A stretch of DNA of 30,394 nt, taken from NCBI GenBank assembly GCA_030595845.1, contig JAUVCL010000004.1, forward strand, positions 1 through 30,394, given 5' to 3'. The stretch comes from Campylobacterota bacterium (GTDB taxonomy: Bacteria; Campylobacterota; Campylobacteria; Campylobacterales; Sulfurovaceae). Positions 14,627 to 21,680 of the stretch are shown here, one piece after another; position 1 is the stretch's first letter, and every line of letters begins with the position of its first letter. Made by a program: the position numbers and the translations under genes. The notes below the pieces were generated by a model. That model searched no databases, was not told where the DNA came from, and saw only the letters and a program-made list of their open reading frames with translations.

Positions 14627-15634
14627 ATGAGTATAGATTATAAAGCTGAGATAAACAGGCTTAAAAAAGAGCTTGACGTAACAGTAGTTGCGCACTATTA
14701 TCAGCGTGATGAGGTATTTGAAATGGCTGATATCATTGGCGACAGTCTAGAGTTGGCACGTAGATGTCAAGCCGATACAAACCCTTGGGTCGTTTTCTGT
14801 GGGGTTGGATTTATGGGGCAGAGTGTGAAAGTGATCGCACCTGAAAAGCGTGTACTCATGCCTAAAATAGCCTGTTGTGCCATGGCACGTATGATGGATG
14901 GTTCGTATTTTGATGAATCTGTACAGTATATGGTGGACAGAGGTATAGCAAGAGAAGATATTTTACCCATCACTTATATTAACTCCGATGCATCCGTCAA
15001 GGCAAAAGTTGGTGAAATGGGCGGATTGGTATGTACTTCTTCCAATGCCTTTAAGATCATAGAAAAAGGTTTAGAGAGCGGTAAAAAGATCCTTTTTGTA
15101 CCTGACCGATGTTTAGGCCAGAACTTTGCCATACAGATGGAGCTTAAGTCTTGTGTGATCGGTGTTGAAGTGGATGGGAAAGAGTGTGATCCCAAAGAAG
15201 CAGATATCATATGTTTTAATGGGTTTTGTTCTGTACACCAACTTTTCACTGTGGATGACATAGAGTTTTACCGTAACAAATTTTCAGATATTAAAATCGC
15301 TGTACATCCCGAGTGTGATCCTTCGGTGGTTCTTGCAGCAGATTTTTCAGGTTCTACTTCACAGCTCATTAAGTACGTGAACGATCTTGACCCTGAACAA
15401 AAAGTAGCCATAGGTACAGAGTATAACCTGGTCAACAGAATGAGACAGGGTAATACGTATGTACTTTCCTCTACTAAACCAGAGTGCCCTACGATGAATG
15501 AAACGACCTTGGAAGATCTCTATAATACATTAAAATCCATAGAGGAGGGTCAGCCTATGAATGAAATTGTTGTTGATCCGCATACTGTGAAGTATGCAAA
15601 CTTGGCACTTCAACGTATGCTGGCAATCAAATAG
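14627..15634 (+). CDS. nadA: Quinolinate synthase
   Basis: This 335-residue [4Fe-4S] enzyme condenses iminoaspartate with dihydroxyacetone phosphate to quinolinate in de novo NAD synthesis. Family blocks are clear: VVAHYYQRDEVFEMADIIGDSLELAR near the N-terminus, VVFCGVGFMGQSVKVIAPEKRVLMP, and PDRCLGQNFAIQM. The C-terminal part has AVHPECDPSVV and the TKPECPTMNETTLEDLYNTL region. Candidate cluster cysteines are in KIACCAMARM, in the DIICFNGFCSVHQ segment and in KPECP. Length agrees with the family. It is followed by nadC, with a structured repeat element in the 72-base gap. Confidence 0.95.
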   Translation: MSIDYKAEINRLKKELDVTVVAHYYQRDEVFEMADIIGDSLELARRCQADTNPWVVFCGVGFMGQSVKVIAPEKRVLMPKIACCAMARMMDGSYFDESVQYMVDRGIAREDILPITYINSDASVKAKVGEMGGLVCTSSNAFKIIEKGLESGKKILFVPDRCLGQNFAIQMELKSCVIGVEVDGKECDPKEADIICFNGFCSVHQLFTVDDIEFYRNKFSDIKIAVHPECDPSVVLAADFSGSTSQLIKYVNDLDPEQKVAIGTEYNLVNRMRQGNTYVLSSTKPECPTMNETTLEDLYNTLKSIEEGQPMNEIVVDPHTVKYANLALQRMLAIK

Positions 15635-15636
15635 GC

Positions 15637-15692
15637 TTGTAGGGACAGACCCCTGTGTCTGTCCGGATAAACACAGGGGTTTATCCCTACAA
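15637..15692. repeat. Three-way-junction repeat element B (TTGTAG...CTACAA with two hairpins)
   Basis: Outer arms TTGTAG (15637-15642) and CTACAA (15687-15692) enclose two adjoining perfect 8-bp hairpins: 15643-15664 with loop CCCTGT, and 15665-15686 with loop ACAGGG. The loops are exact reverse complements. An alternative fold pairs ACCCCTGTGT (15649-15658) with ACACAGGGGT (15671-15680). It starts 2 bases after the nadA stop and ends 14 bases before nadC. Confidence 0.8.
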
Positions 15693-15706
15693 ATAAAAGG
15701 GCAAAA

Positions 15707-16525
15707 ATGTTAAAAGAAGAATTTTTAAAAGCTTTAGTGGCTGAAGATATAGGTAGGGGAGATCTTTTTTCTCGTATCAGTATCGGTAAACCCATTCGTG
15801 CCTATATCATTGCAAAAAGTGATGGGGTGCTTGCAGGACAAGAATATGTAACAGCATTGGCAAAACTTTATGACCTGTCACTGAGATGGGAAGTTGAAGA
15901 TGGCAGTCATTTTAAAAAAGGTGAAAAGCTTCTTTTTATCTCCGGTGATTCGAAAACTATACTTTCACTTGAGCGGTCTATTTTAGATATGGTATTGCAT
16001 GCTTCTTCTATCACTACGCTTACTGCACAGTACGTAGATGCCATCAAAGATACGGGTGTGAAGTTACTTGATACAAGAAAAACCAGACCTTTGCTTCGTG
16101 CATTTGAAAAGTATGCTGTACGTTGTGGTGGAGGTATTAACCACCGTATGGGACTGGATGACTGTTTAATGCTTAAAGATACACATTTACAGACGATAGA
16201 TGATCTGGATGCTTTTATGAAGGAAGTACGTCAAAAGATACCATTTACTTCCAAAGTGGAGATAGAATGTGAGAGTCTGGAGATGGTCAAAAAAGCGATG
16301 AAGGCAGGTGCCGATATTGTGATGTGTGACAACATGTCTTTGGAAGATACGAAAGAAGTCGTAGCCTATAGAGATGCACATTATCCGCATATTTTACTTG
16401 AAGCCAGTGGGAATGTTACCCTTGATACTATTAGTGAAATCGCAAAGACTGGTGTAGATGCAATTAGTTCAGGTGCAGTGATACACCAGGCAAATTGGAT
16501 CGATCTTTCCATGAAGGTAGAATAG
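15707..16525 (+). CDS. nadC: Nicotinate-nucleotide pyrophosphorylase (quinolinate phosphoribosyltransferase)
   Basis: This 272-residue enzyme joins quinolinate with PRPP to give nicotinate mononucleotide and CO2, the step after NadA. The N-terminal domain has EDIGRGDLFSRI. The catalytic barrel carries DTRKTRPLLRAFEKYAVRCG, GGINHRMGLDDCLMLKDTHL, VEIECESLEMV, ADIVMCDNMS, LLEASGNVTLDTISEIAKTG and VDAISSGAVIH, all diagnostic. The usual KDNH is KDTH here. It lies 72 bases after nadA, separated by repeat element B. A 12-base tandem copy (GAAGGTAGAATA at 16513-16524 and 16526-16537) duplicates the end of the gene, including its stop. Confidence 0.95.
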   Translation: MLKEEFLKALVAEDIGRGDLFSRISIGKPIRAYIIAKSDGVLAGQEYVTALAKLYDLSLRWEVEDGSHFKKGEKLLFISGDSKTILSLERSILDMVLHASSITTLTAQYVDAIKDTGVKLLDTRKTRPLLRAFEKYAVRCGGGINHRMGLDDCLMLKDTHLQTIDDLDAFMKEVRQKIPFTSKVEIECESLEMVKKAMKAGADIVMCDNMSLEDTKEVVAYRDAHYPHILLEASGNVTLDTISEIAKTGVDAISSGAVIHQANWIDLSMKVE

Positions 16526-16563
16526 GAAGGTAGAATAAAAGGTGGCGTAAAATGTAGAGAAAT

Positions 16564-16587
16564 CATAAACAGTTAATACTGTTTATG
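16564..16587. terminator. Perfect hairpin downstream of nadC
   Basis: CATAAACAGT (16564-16573) and ACTGTTTATG (16578-16587) form a 10-bp stem with TAAT loop. It lies 38 bases after the nadC stop and 50 before the next gene. It is AT-rich with no T-run, so it may be a weak terminator, an mRNA-stabilising hairpin or an operator. Confidence 0.4.
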
Positions 16588-16637
16588 TATAGTTTTATGA
16601 ATACCATGTGTTAAACAGATAAAAGGATGAGATAATC

Positions 16638-17594
16638 ATGTCAAACTTCCCCTATAAAGAAGTTAAAGAGAAGATAGACCAAGCAGAGTCTATTACTTTA
16701 CTCTCTCATCTTAACCCGGATGCAGATACACTGGGTACGACTTTGGGTATCTATGCCTTACTTAGTAAAGCATTGCATAAAAAAGTTGAAGTGGTGAATG
16801 CTTCTAACGCATTGCCTCAGTATCTGGATTTTCTTCCGAACTTTAAAAAAATAAAACACCAGATGGATTACACTAAAAGTCTTATTATTGCTTGTGACTG
16901 TGGTAGTATTGATCGTTTGGGATTTGATCTTGAGGGAAGAGATATTATTAATATCGATCATCATCAAAGTAATACAGGTTATGGATGCATTAATGTGATC
17001 CTTCCTGATTATGCTTCGGCTTCGCAAGTTGCTTTTTCATTATTGAGAGAGATCTATACGATAGAAGCTGACGCAGCAACATGCTTTTATGCAGCCTTGC
17101 TCTCTGATACAAGATACTTTACAACCACCTCTGTCAATGAAGAAGTGTTTTTAGTAGCAAGAGATTTGGTTGAAGCCGGTGCCAAGCCAGATAAAATAGC
17201 TTACCACTTTACACAGAGAAGATCTTTGTCCTCCTTGCGTATTTTACAAAGAGCATTAGACTCTTTAACGCTTTATGACGATGCACGTATAGCAACACTG
17301 AGTATAACACAGTCAGACGTGGAAGCAACAGGGGCTACAGTAGCAGATATGGAAGGTATAGTAGATTATGGAAGGTCATTGGTAACGGTTGAGATTGCCT
17401 TGTTTGCTATGGAACTCGATGAGGGAATTCGTATCTCTTTGCGTAGTAAAAAAGTGGATGTATCTAAAGTGGCTTTAGCTTTTGGTGGGGGCGGTCATAA
17501 AGTAGCCGCTGGTTTTACCCTTAAGAAAGGTGGAGTACAAGAAAGTATAGATACAATTTTAGAGAAAATAAAAGCGTTGCATTTACTTTCATAA
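16638..17594 (+). CDS. DHH/DHHA1 phosphoesterase, NrnA-like (oligoribonuclease / pAp phosphatase)
   Basis: This 318-residue protein has the DHH metal-binding motifs in order: SHLNPDADTLGTTLG (H24, D28, D30), IACDCGSIDRLG, NIDHHQSN with the DHH signature, and LLSDTRYFTTTS. A C-terminal DHHA1 domain carries the substrate motif ISLRSKKVDVSKVA then FGGGGHKVAAGF. Size and layout fit NrnA, which degrades short RNA oligomers and dephosphorylates 3'-phosphoadenosine 5'-phosphate, and not the longer RecJ. AAAGGA lies before the start. It is followed 39 bases later by the M23 peptidase gene. Confidence 0.88.
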   Translation: MSNFPYKEVKEKIDQAESITLLSHLNPDADTLGTTLGIYALLSKALHKKVEVVNASNALPQYLDFLPNFKKIKHQMDYTKSLIIACDCGSIDRLGFDLEGRDIINIDHHQSNTGYGCINVILPDYASASQVAFSLLREIYTIEADAATCFYAALLSDTRYFTTTSVNEEVFLVARDLVEAGAKPDKIAYHFTQRRSLSSLRILQRALDSLTLYDDARIATLSITQSDVEATGATVADMEGIVDYGRSLVTVEIALFAMELDEGIRISLRSKKVDVSKVALAFGGGGHKVAAGFTLKKGGVQESIDTILEKIKALHLLS

Positions 17595-17633
17595 AGTAAG
17601 ATAGCGTAAGACCAATGAATTAGGAAAAGATGG

Positions 17634-19043
17634 ATGAAAAAGAGACGTGGTAACAAAAGTGGAGGCAAGTTCTTAAGTGTATTACTGTTATTGGTAGTAT
17701 TGGGAGGAGCAGGATATATTTATACTGCTCCAGAGTTTGAAAGAGAAAAGCCTCAGATCGAAGGGGCAGATAATATTTTTTGGAATCGTAAAGATCCGCT
17801 TATTGTTAAATTGAAAGACAATGGAGAATTGGGAAACTATGAACTTGTTTTGAGTGATGGTACCAAAAGTGTGATTGTCGGACAGGGAACTTTACCGGCT
17901 CATACGAAGGAGCAAACATTATCTGTAAAATATCCAAAAGAAAAAGTTTTGGATCCCAAAGCAAAACATTTTACTTTGGAAGTAAAAGTTTCTGACGTCA
18001 GTCTTTGGAATATGATGCAGGGTAACTCTGCAAACAAAACATTTCATATCATGCTTGATTATAAACGTCCCAATGTGAATATACTGGCAAATTCACGCAT
18101 GATCAATCAAGGCGGAGCCGCTCTGGTTATTTTTCAGGCAGAAGATGAAAACCTGGATGAACTCTATGTTGAAGCCAATGGAAATAAGTTTAAACCGCAG
18201 CCGTATAAAAAAGAGGGATATTATGCCACCCTGATCGCCTGGCCTTTTACGGAAGATACTTTCTCTGCAAAGATCATTGCTACGGATCTGGCAAAAAATA
18301 AACGTGTGACTGAGATTCCGTTCTATCATAAGAATCCAAAATATAAAAGATCAACCATTAAGGCCAGTGATAAATTTATCGATGGGAAGATCACGGACTT
18401 GGCATCAAGTGATCCCGATTATGCAAGTATTGATGATAAACTGAAAAAATTAAAAGCTATTAATGAAACCATGCGTCTTAAAAATGAAGACTTGATCCAT
18501 GATTTAAGTAAAAATGTTTCTGATGAGATGTTGGATTCATGGAAAATAAAAAAATTCTATCCACTAAAAAATGGTGCAAGAGTTGCAAGCTATGGTGACC
18601 ATAGATTCTATTATTATGAAACAAAAGATAATGTGGTCTCTGAGTCATACCATGTCGGATATGATCTGGCAAGTACCAAGATGGCAACGATCAAAACATC
18701 TAATGCAGGTACGGTAGTCTTTACAGCCGAAAATGGTATTTATGGAAATATGCCTATGATCGACCATGGTTTGGGACTTTACAGTCTTTACGGACACTGT
18801 TCGCAAGTATTGGTAAACGACGGTGATGAAGTCAATGCCGGGCAAGCCATAGCCAAAACAGGTATGTCAGGTTTGGCACTGGGAGATCACTTGCATTTTG
18901 GTATAGTGATTCAGGGTATTGAAGTGAGACCTGTAGAATGGTTTGATGCAAAGTGGATCAAGAAATTCATCAACAATGTTTTTAAAGAGGCAGATACAAT
19001 TATTACACCGACAGCAGTAAAAAAGACAGAGAGTAAAGTCTGA
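17634..19043 (+). CDS. M23 family peptidoglycan endopeptidase
   Basis: This 469-residue protein has one N-terminal transmembrane anchor (FLSVLLLLVVLGGAGYIYTA) and a beta-rich periplasmic region of about 290 residues. The LytM/M23 catalytic domain at about 330-440 has its zinc and catalytic residues intact: H339 and D343 in HVGYD, H388 in YGHC, and H419 with H421 in HLHF. It should cleave peptide cross-links in peptidoglycan and so shape the cell. In C. jejuni the M23 gene just before lpxC (Cj0131) is, as I recall, the Pgp3 endopeptidase needed for helical shape. This protein is the likely counterpart by gene order and layout. Confidence 0.9.
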   Translation: MKKRRGNKSGGKFLSVLLLLVVLGGAGYIYTAPEFEREKPQIEGADNIFWNRKDPLIVKLKDNGELGNYELVLSDGTKSVIVGQGTLPAHTKEQTLSVKYPKEKVLDPKAKHFTLEVKVSDVSLWNMMQGNSANKTFHIMLDYKRPNVNILANSRMINQGGAALVIFQAEDENLDELYVEANGNKFKPQPYKKEGYYATLIAWPFTEDTFSAKIIATDLAKNKRVTEIPFYHKNPKYKRSTIKASDKFIDGKITDLASSDPDYASIDDKLKKLKAINETMRLKNEDLIHDLSKNVSDEMLDSWKIKKFYPLKNGARVASYGDHRFYYYETKDNVVSESYHVGYDLASTKMATIKTSNAGTVVFTAENGIYGNMPMIDHGLGLYSLYGHCSQVLVNDGDEVNAGQAIAKTGMSGLALGDHLHFGIVIQGIEVRPVEWFDAKWIKKFINNVFKEADTIITPTAVKKTESKV

Positions 19044-19091
19044 GAGAGTTCATAGTCAAGGTGTATACTTTGGAATAATAAAAAATTATAC

Positions 19092-19097
19092 TATAAT
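19092..19097 (+). promoter_or_regulatory. Candidate -10 box for lpxC
   Basis: TATAAT lies 33 bases before the lpxC ATG in an AT-rich stretch. The ribosome site AAAGGAG (19118-19124) lies 6 bases before the ATG. A second, overlapping TATAC box lies just upstream. Confidence 0.45.
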
Positions 19098-19130
19098 AAT
19101 GAAATAAAAAATAGATGAAAGGAGAAAGCA

Positions 19131-20015
19131 ATGCGGCAAAGAACACTTAAAAAACCTGTAGAAGTCGTTGGAATTGGTTTACATAAAGGTGTACCTATTA
19201 AGTTAAGACTTGAGCCGCTTGATGTTGACGCGGGTATCATATTTTACCGTGAAGATCTGGCCATGAGCATGCCGCTTTCTCCTAAATCTGTGATCAATAC
19301 ACGTATGGCTACGGTCATAGGTAATGAAAAAGGATCTATCTCTACGATCGAGCATTTCCTCTCTGCTGTTTATGCTTATGGCATAGACAATATGCGTGTG
19401 ATATTGGATGGAAATGAAATGCCTATTATGGATGGTTCAGCCATCTCTTTTTGTCTTTTATTGGATGAAGCAGGGATAGAAGAGCAGGATGCACCTAAAA
19501 AAGTCATTTCTATTAAAGAACCTGTTGAGGTAAGAGATGGAGATAAATTTGTACGCTTAGTACCTCATGATAGCGCAGAATTTGATTTTCGTATCAAGTT
19601 TGATCACCCTGTCATAGGCGATCAAAAAGAGCATTTTGTATTTAGTACGAAAAATTTTATTGAAGAGATTGCAAGAGCAAGAACATTTGGATTTGCCAAA
19701 GATATTCAATATCTGCAAAGTCAAAACCTAGCCCTTGGAGCAACACTTCAAAATGCCATAGGGCTGGATGATCATAAAGTACTGAATCCTGAAGGGTTAC
19801 GGTTTGACAATGAATTTGCAAGACATAAGATCTTGGATGCTATGGGTGATATGATGGTCACAGGTCATAATATATTGGCAAAATATGAGTCCTTTGCAGG
19901 AAGTCATAACCTGAATTACCAACTGACCACAAAATTATTGTCAGATTCAAAAAATTATGATCTTGTTGCTGTAGAATCATTGCAAAGTAGAGCATTTGCC
20001 AAAGCCTTCGCCTAA
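19131..20015 (+). CDS. lpxC: UDP-3-O-acyl-N-acetylglucosamine deacetylase
   Basis: This 294-residue zinc enzyme performs the committed step of lipid A synthesis. It begins RQRTLKKPVEVVGIGLHKGVP, the family start. Zinc ligands are visible: H75 in TIEHFLSAVYAYGIDN, and H232 and D236 in HKILDAMGD. The block NEMPIMDGSAISF and the active-site histidine in MMVTGHN are also present. Its length is a few residues below the E. coli protein (305). The 3' end overlaps the next gene by 20 bases. It follows the M23 gene by 87 bases containing its own promoter candidate. Confidence 0.96.
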   Translation: MRQRTLKKPVEVVGIGLHKGVPIKLRLEPLDVDAGIIFYREDLAMSMPLSPKSVINTRMATVIGNEKGSISTIEHFLSAVYAYGIDNMRVILDGNEMPIMDGSAISFCLLLDEAGIEEQDAPKKVISIKEPVEVRDGDKFVRLVPHDSAEFDFRIKFDHPVIGDQKEHFVFSTKNFIEEIARARTFGFAKDIQYLQSQNLALGATLQNAIGLDDHKVLNPEGLRFDNEFARHKILDAMGDMMVTGHNILAKYESFAGSHNLNYQLTTKLLSDSKNYDLVAVESLQSRAFAKAFA

Positions 20016-20463
20016 ATACGAACTTCTGATCATTGCCATCTCTTCCCCTCTTCTTTTGGGTGTGTATGAAGAGGGGAAACTGATCAAAACAGTTTCAAGT
20101 GAATTAAAAACTTCTGAGATCCTTTTACCATTGATCACTGAATATCTGGATCAATATGACATTTCAAGGATCATTTACACGAGAGGTCCAGGCTCTTATA
20201 TGGCCATAAAACTGACCTATATCATGCTTAAGACCATCGAAATATTAAGAGGGATTGAATGTGTTGGTTGTAGTGGTTTTACCTTAAATGGCGGAGAACC
20301 CATTAAAGCTATAGGGAATCTTTATTTTATCAAGGAAAAAGAGACTATAATTACAAAAAAATATGAACAGCCGGTCAAAATGGTTTTTACCTTACCTCAG
20401 AGTATTCATGATCTTGAATTAGATGAAGAATCAACACCTGAGTATATTATACCGGCTGTTTAG
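19996..20463 (+). CDS. Short TsaB-like protein
   Basis: This 155-residue protein resembles the N-terminal half of TsaB, the ASKHA-fold partner of TsaD in tRNA threonylcarbamoyladenosine (t6A37) synthesis. Visible features are the first strand (YELLIIAISSPLLLGVYEEGKLI) and TRGPGSYMAIKLTYIMLKTIE, which corresponds to the GPGSFTGLRIG signature. The usual second half of about 80 residues is missing, replaced by a short tail. There is no stop or frameshift inside, so the short form appears natural. I recall a similarly short gene (Cj0133) in the same place in C. jejuni. The start overlaps lpxC by 20 bases, suggesting coupling. It probably supports TsaD by dimerising with it. Confidence 0.65.
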   Translation: MPKPSPKYELLIIAISSPLLLGVYEEGKLIKTVSSELKTSEILLPLITEYLDQYDISRIIYTRGPGSYMAIKLTYIMLKTIEILRGIECVGCSGFTLNGGEPIKAIGNLYFIKEKETIITKKYEQPVKMVFTLPQSIHDLELDEESTPEYIIPAV

Positions 20464-20479
20464 TGAAAGAAATAATATT

Positions 20480-21361
20480 ATGTTTGTAAGCGTACCTGCC
20501 ACATCAGCAAACTTAGGACCGGGTTTTGATACTTTGGGACTTGCTGTAGATCTAAGAAATGAAATCATTATCAAGCCTTCAAAATTTTTAAGTATTTCTA
20601 CACATGGTGAGGGTGCAGATAATCCCAAGATCAAGAAAAACTCTCTTTTCCTAAGTGTGTTTAATGAGAATTATAAAAGACTTTCAGGAAGAGAAGAGTG
20701 CTTTAGGTTTGAATTTCACAACCGTATTCCGATCTCAAGAGGACTTGGATCATCCTCTGCGGTGATTGTTGCAGCATTGGCAGGAGCGTATACTGCGGCC
20801 AATGTAAAATATAACAAAAGAGAAATTCTCAATCAGGCGCTTCGCTATGAACATCACCCTGACAATATCACACCTGCAGTCATGGGTGGTTTTAATGTAG
20901 CTTGTGTAGAAGGTGACAGGGTCTACAGTAAAAAAAGACGTATGCCTGAGTATTTAAGAGCAGTAGTGGTTGTACCTAATCGTACTATTTCTACAGCAAA
21001 ATCCCGTACAGTATTACCTAAAATGTATAGAAAAGAAGAAACAGTTTATTCACTTTCAAGATCATCTTATATGACAGCACTGTTTATGACAGAGTCCTGG
21101 GATCTATTGCGTATTGCATCAAAAGATAAACTACACCAGGCTAGACGAATGAAAATGATACCTGAATTGTTTGATGTTCAGAAAATGGCACTTAAACATG
21201 GAGCACTTATGAGTACACTTTCGGGTTCGGGCTCTACTTTTTTTAACCTGGCATATGATAAAGATGCAGATAAAATGGCACAAGCATTACAGTCACGTTT
21301 CCCTCAATTCAGGGTTTTTACACTCACTTTAGACAACGCAGGTGTAACAACTAGAAGTTAA
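20480..21361 (+). CDS. thrB: Homoserine kinase
   Basis: This 293-residue GHMP-family kinase phosphorylates homoserine on the threonine pathway. It begins MFVSVPATSANLGPGFDTLG, the standard ThrB N-terminus, so I place the start at 20480, although the frame stays open 57 bases upstream, overlapping the TsaB-like gene. The ATP-binding glycine/serine loop is ISRGLGSSSAVIVAAL. Further ThrB blocks are YEHHPDNITPAVMGGF and the C-terminal LSGSGSTFF (GHMP motif 3). It lies 16 bases after the TsaB-like stop with a weak ribosome site (GAAAGAAA). Confidence 0.95.
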   Translation: MFVSVPATSANLGPGFDTLGLAVDLRNEIIIKPSKFLSISTHGEGADNPKIKKNSLFLSVFNENYKRLSGREECFRFEFHNRIPISRGLGSSSAVIVAALAGAYTAANVKYNKREILNQALRYEHHPDNITPAVMGGFNVACVEGDRVYSKKRRMPEYLRAVVVVPNRTISTAKSRTVLPKMYRKEETVYSLSRSSYMTALFMTESWDLLRIASKDKLHQARRMKMIPELFDVQKMALKHGALMSTLSGSGSTFFNLAYDKDADKMAQALQSRFPQFRVFTLTLDNAGVTTRS

Positions 21362-21386
21362 GCTCTACGCTTAATCTCTTTTTGGG

Positions 21387-21392
21387 TATAAT
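21387..21392 (+). promoter_or_regulatory. TATAAT box just before ylxR
   Basis: TATAAT ends 4 bases before the ATG at 21397. There is no ribosome site between them. If used, transcription would start within the first codons or at the ATG itself, giving a leaderless message for the translation operon. Confidence 0.35.
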
Positions 21393-21396
21393 ACGC

Positions 21397-21657
21397 ATGA
21401 AAAAATTACAGCCAATACGTATGTGCCTCGCTTGCCGGAGTAAACATCCTCAAAATACTTTGATCAGGTTAAAGCAAGAGGGTAAAGATGTCATAGCATC
21501 TGATGGTAAAGGTAGAAGTTTTTATCTTTGTGATATTTGTAGTACCAATGAAAAAAAAATAAAAGGTTTAGTGAAGCGTTTTAAGCAAAATGAAACACAA
21601 TTCACTGCCTTGATCGAAAAGTTGACTGCTAAGGTCAACACCTGCGATAAGTCGTAG
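21397..21657 (+). CDS. ylxR: YlxR family RNA-binding protein
   Basis: This 86-residue protein has the YlxR (DUF448) signature RMCLACRSKHPQNTLIRL, then GKGRSFYLCDICS and a basic helical tail. YlxR genes commonly sit between nusA and infB. Here nusA is absent and thrB precedes. The family is small, basic and RNA-binding; roles in regulating RNase P and in transcription have been reported. The frame extends to a TTG at 21382, but I chose the ATG at 21397 because family members begin shortly before the CLACR motif. It lies 23 bases upstream of infB. Confidence 0.88.
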   Translation: MKKLQPIRMCLACRSKHPQNTLIRLKQEGKDVIASDGKGRSFYLCDICSTNEKKIKGLVKRFKQNETQFTALIEKLTAKVNTCDKS

Positions 21658-21680
21658 TATATTAAAGGAGTTAGTAAAGA

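Noticed and set aside
16513..16537. Tandem 12-base repeat at the nadC stop, considered as an attachment site
   Set aside because: It is a single short duplication with period 13, with no integrase, tRNA or element next to it. It is better seen as a local duplication.
21382..21396. TTG start for ylxR five codons upstream
   Set aside because: It would place the TATAAT box inside the coding region and adds residues not typical of the family; the ATG at 21397 fits better.
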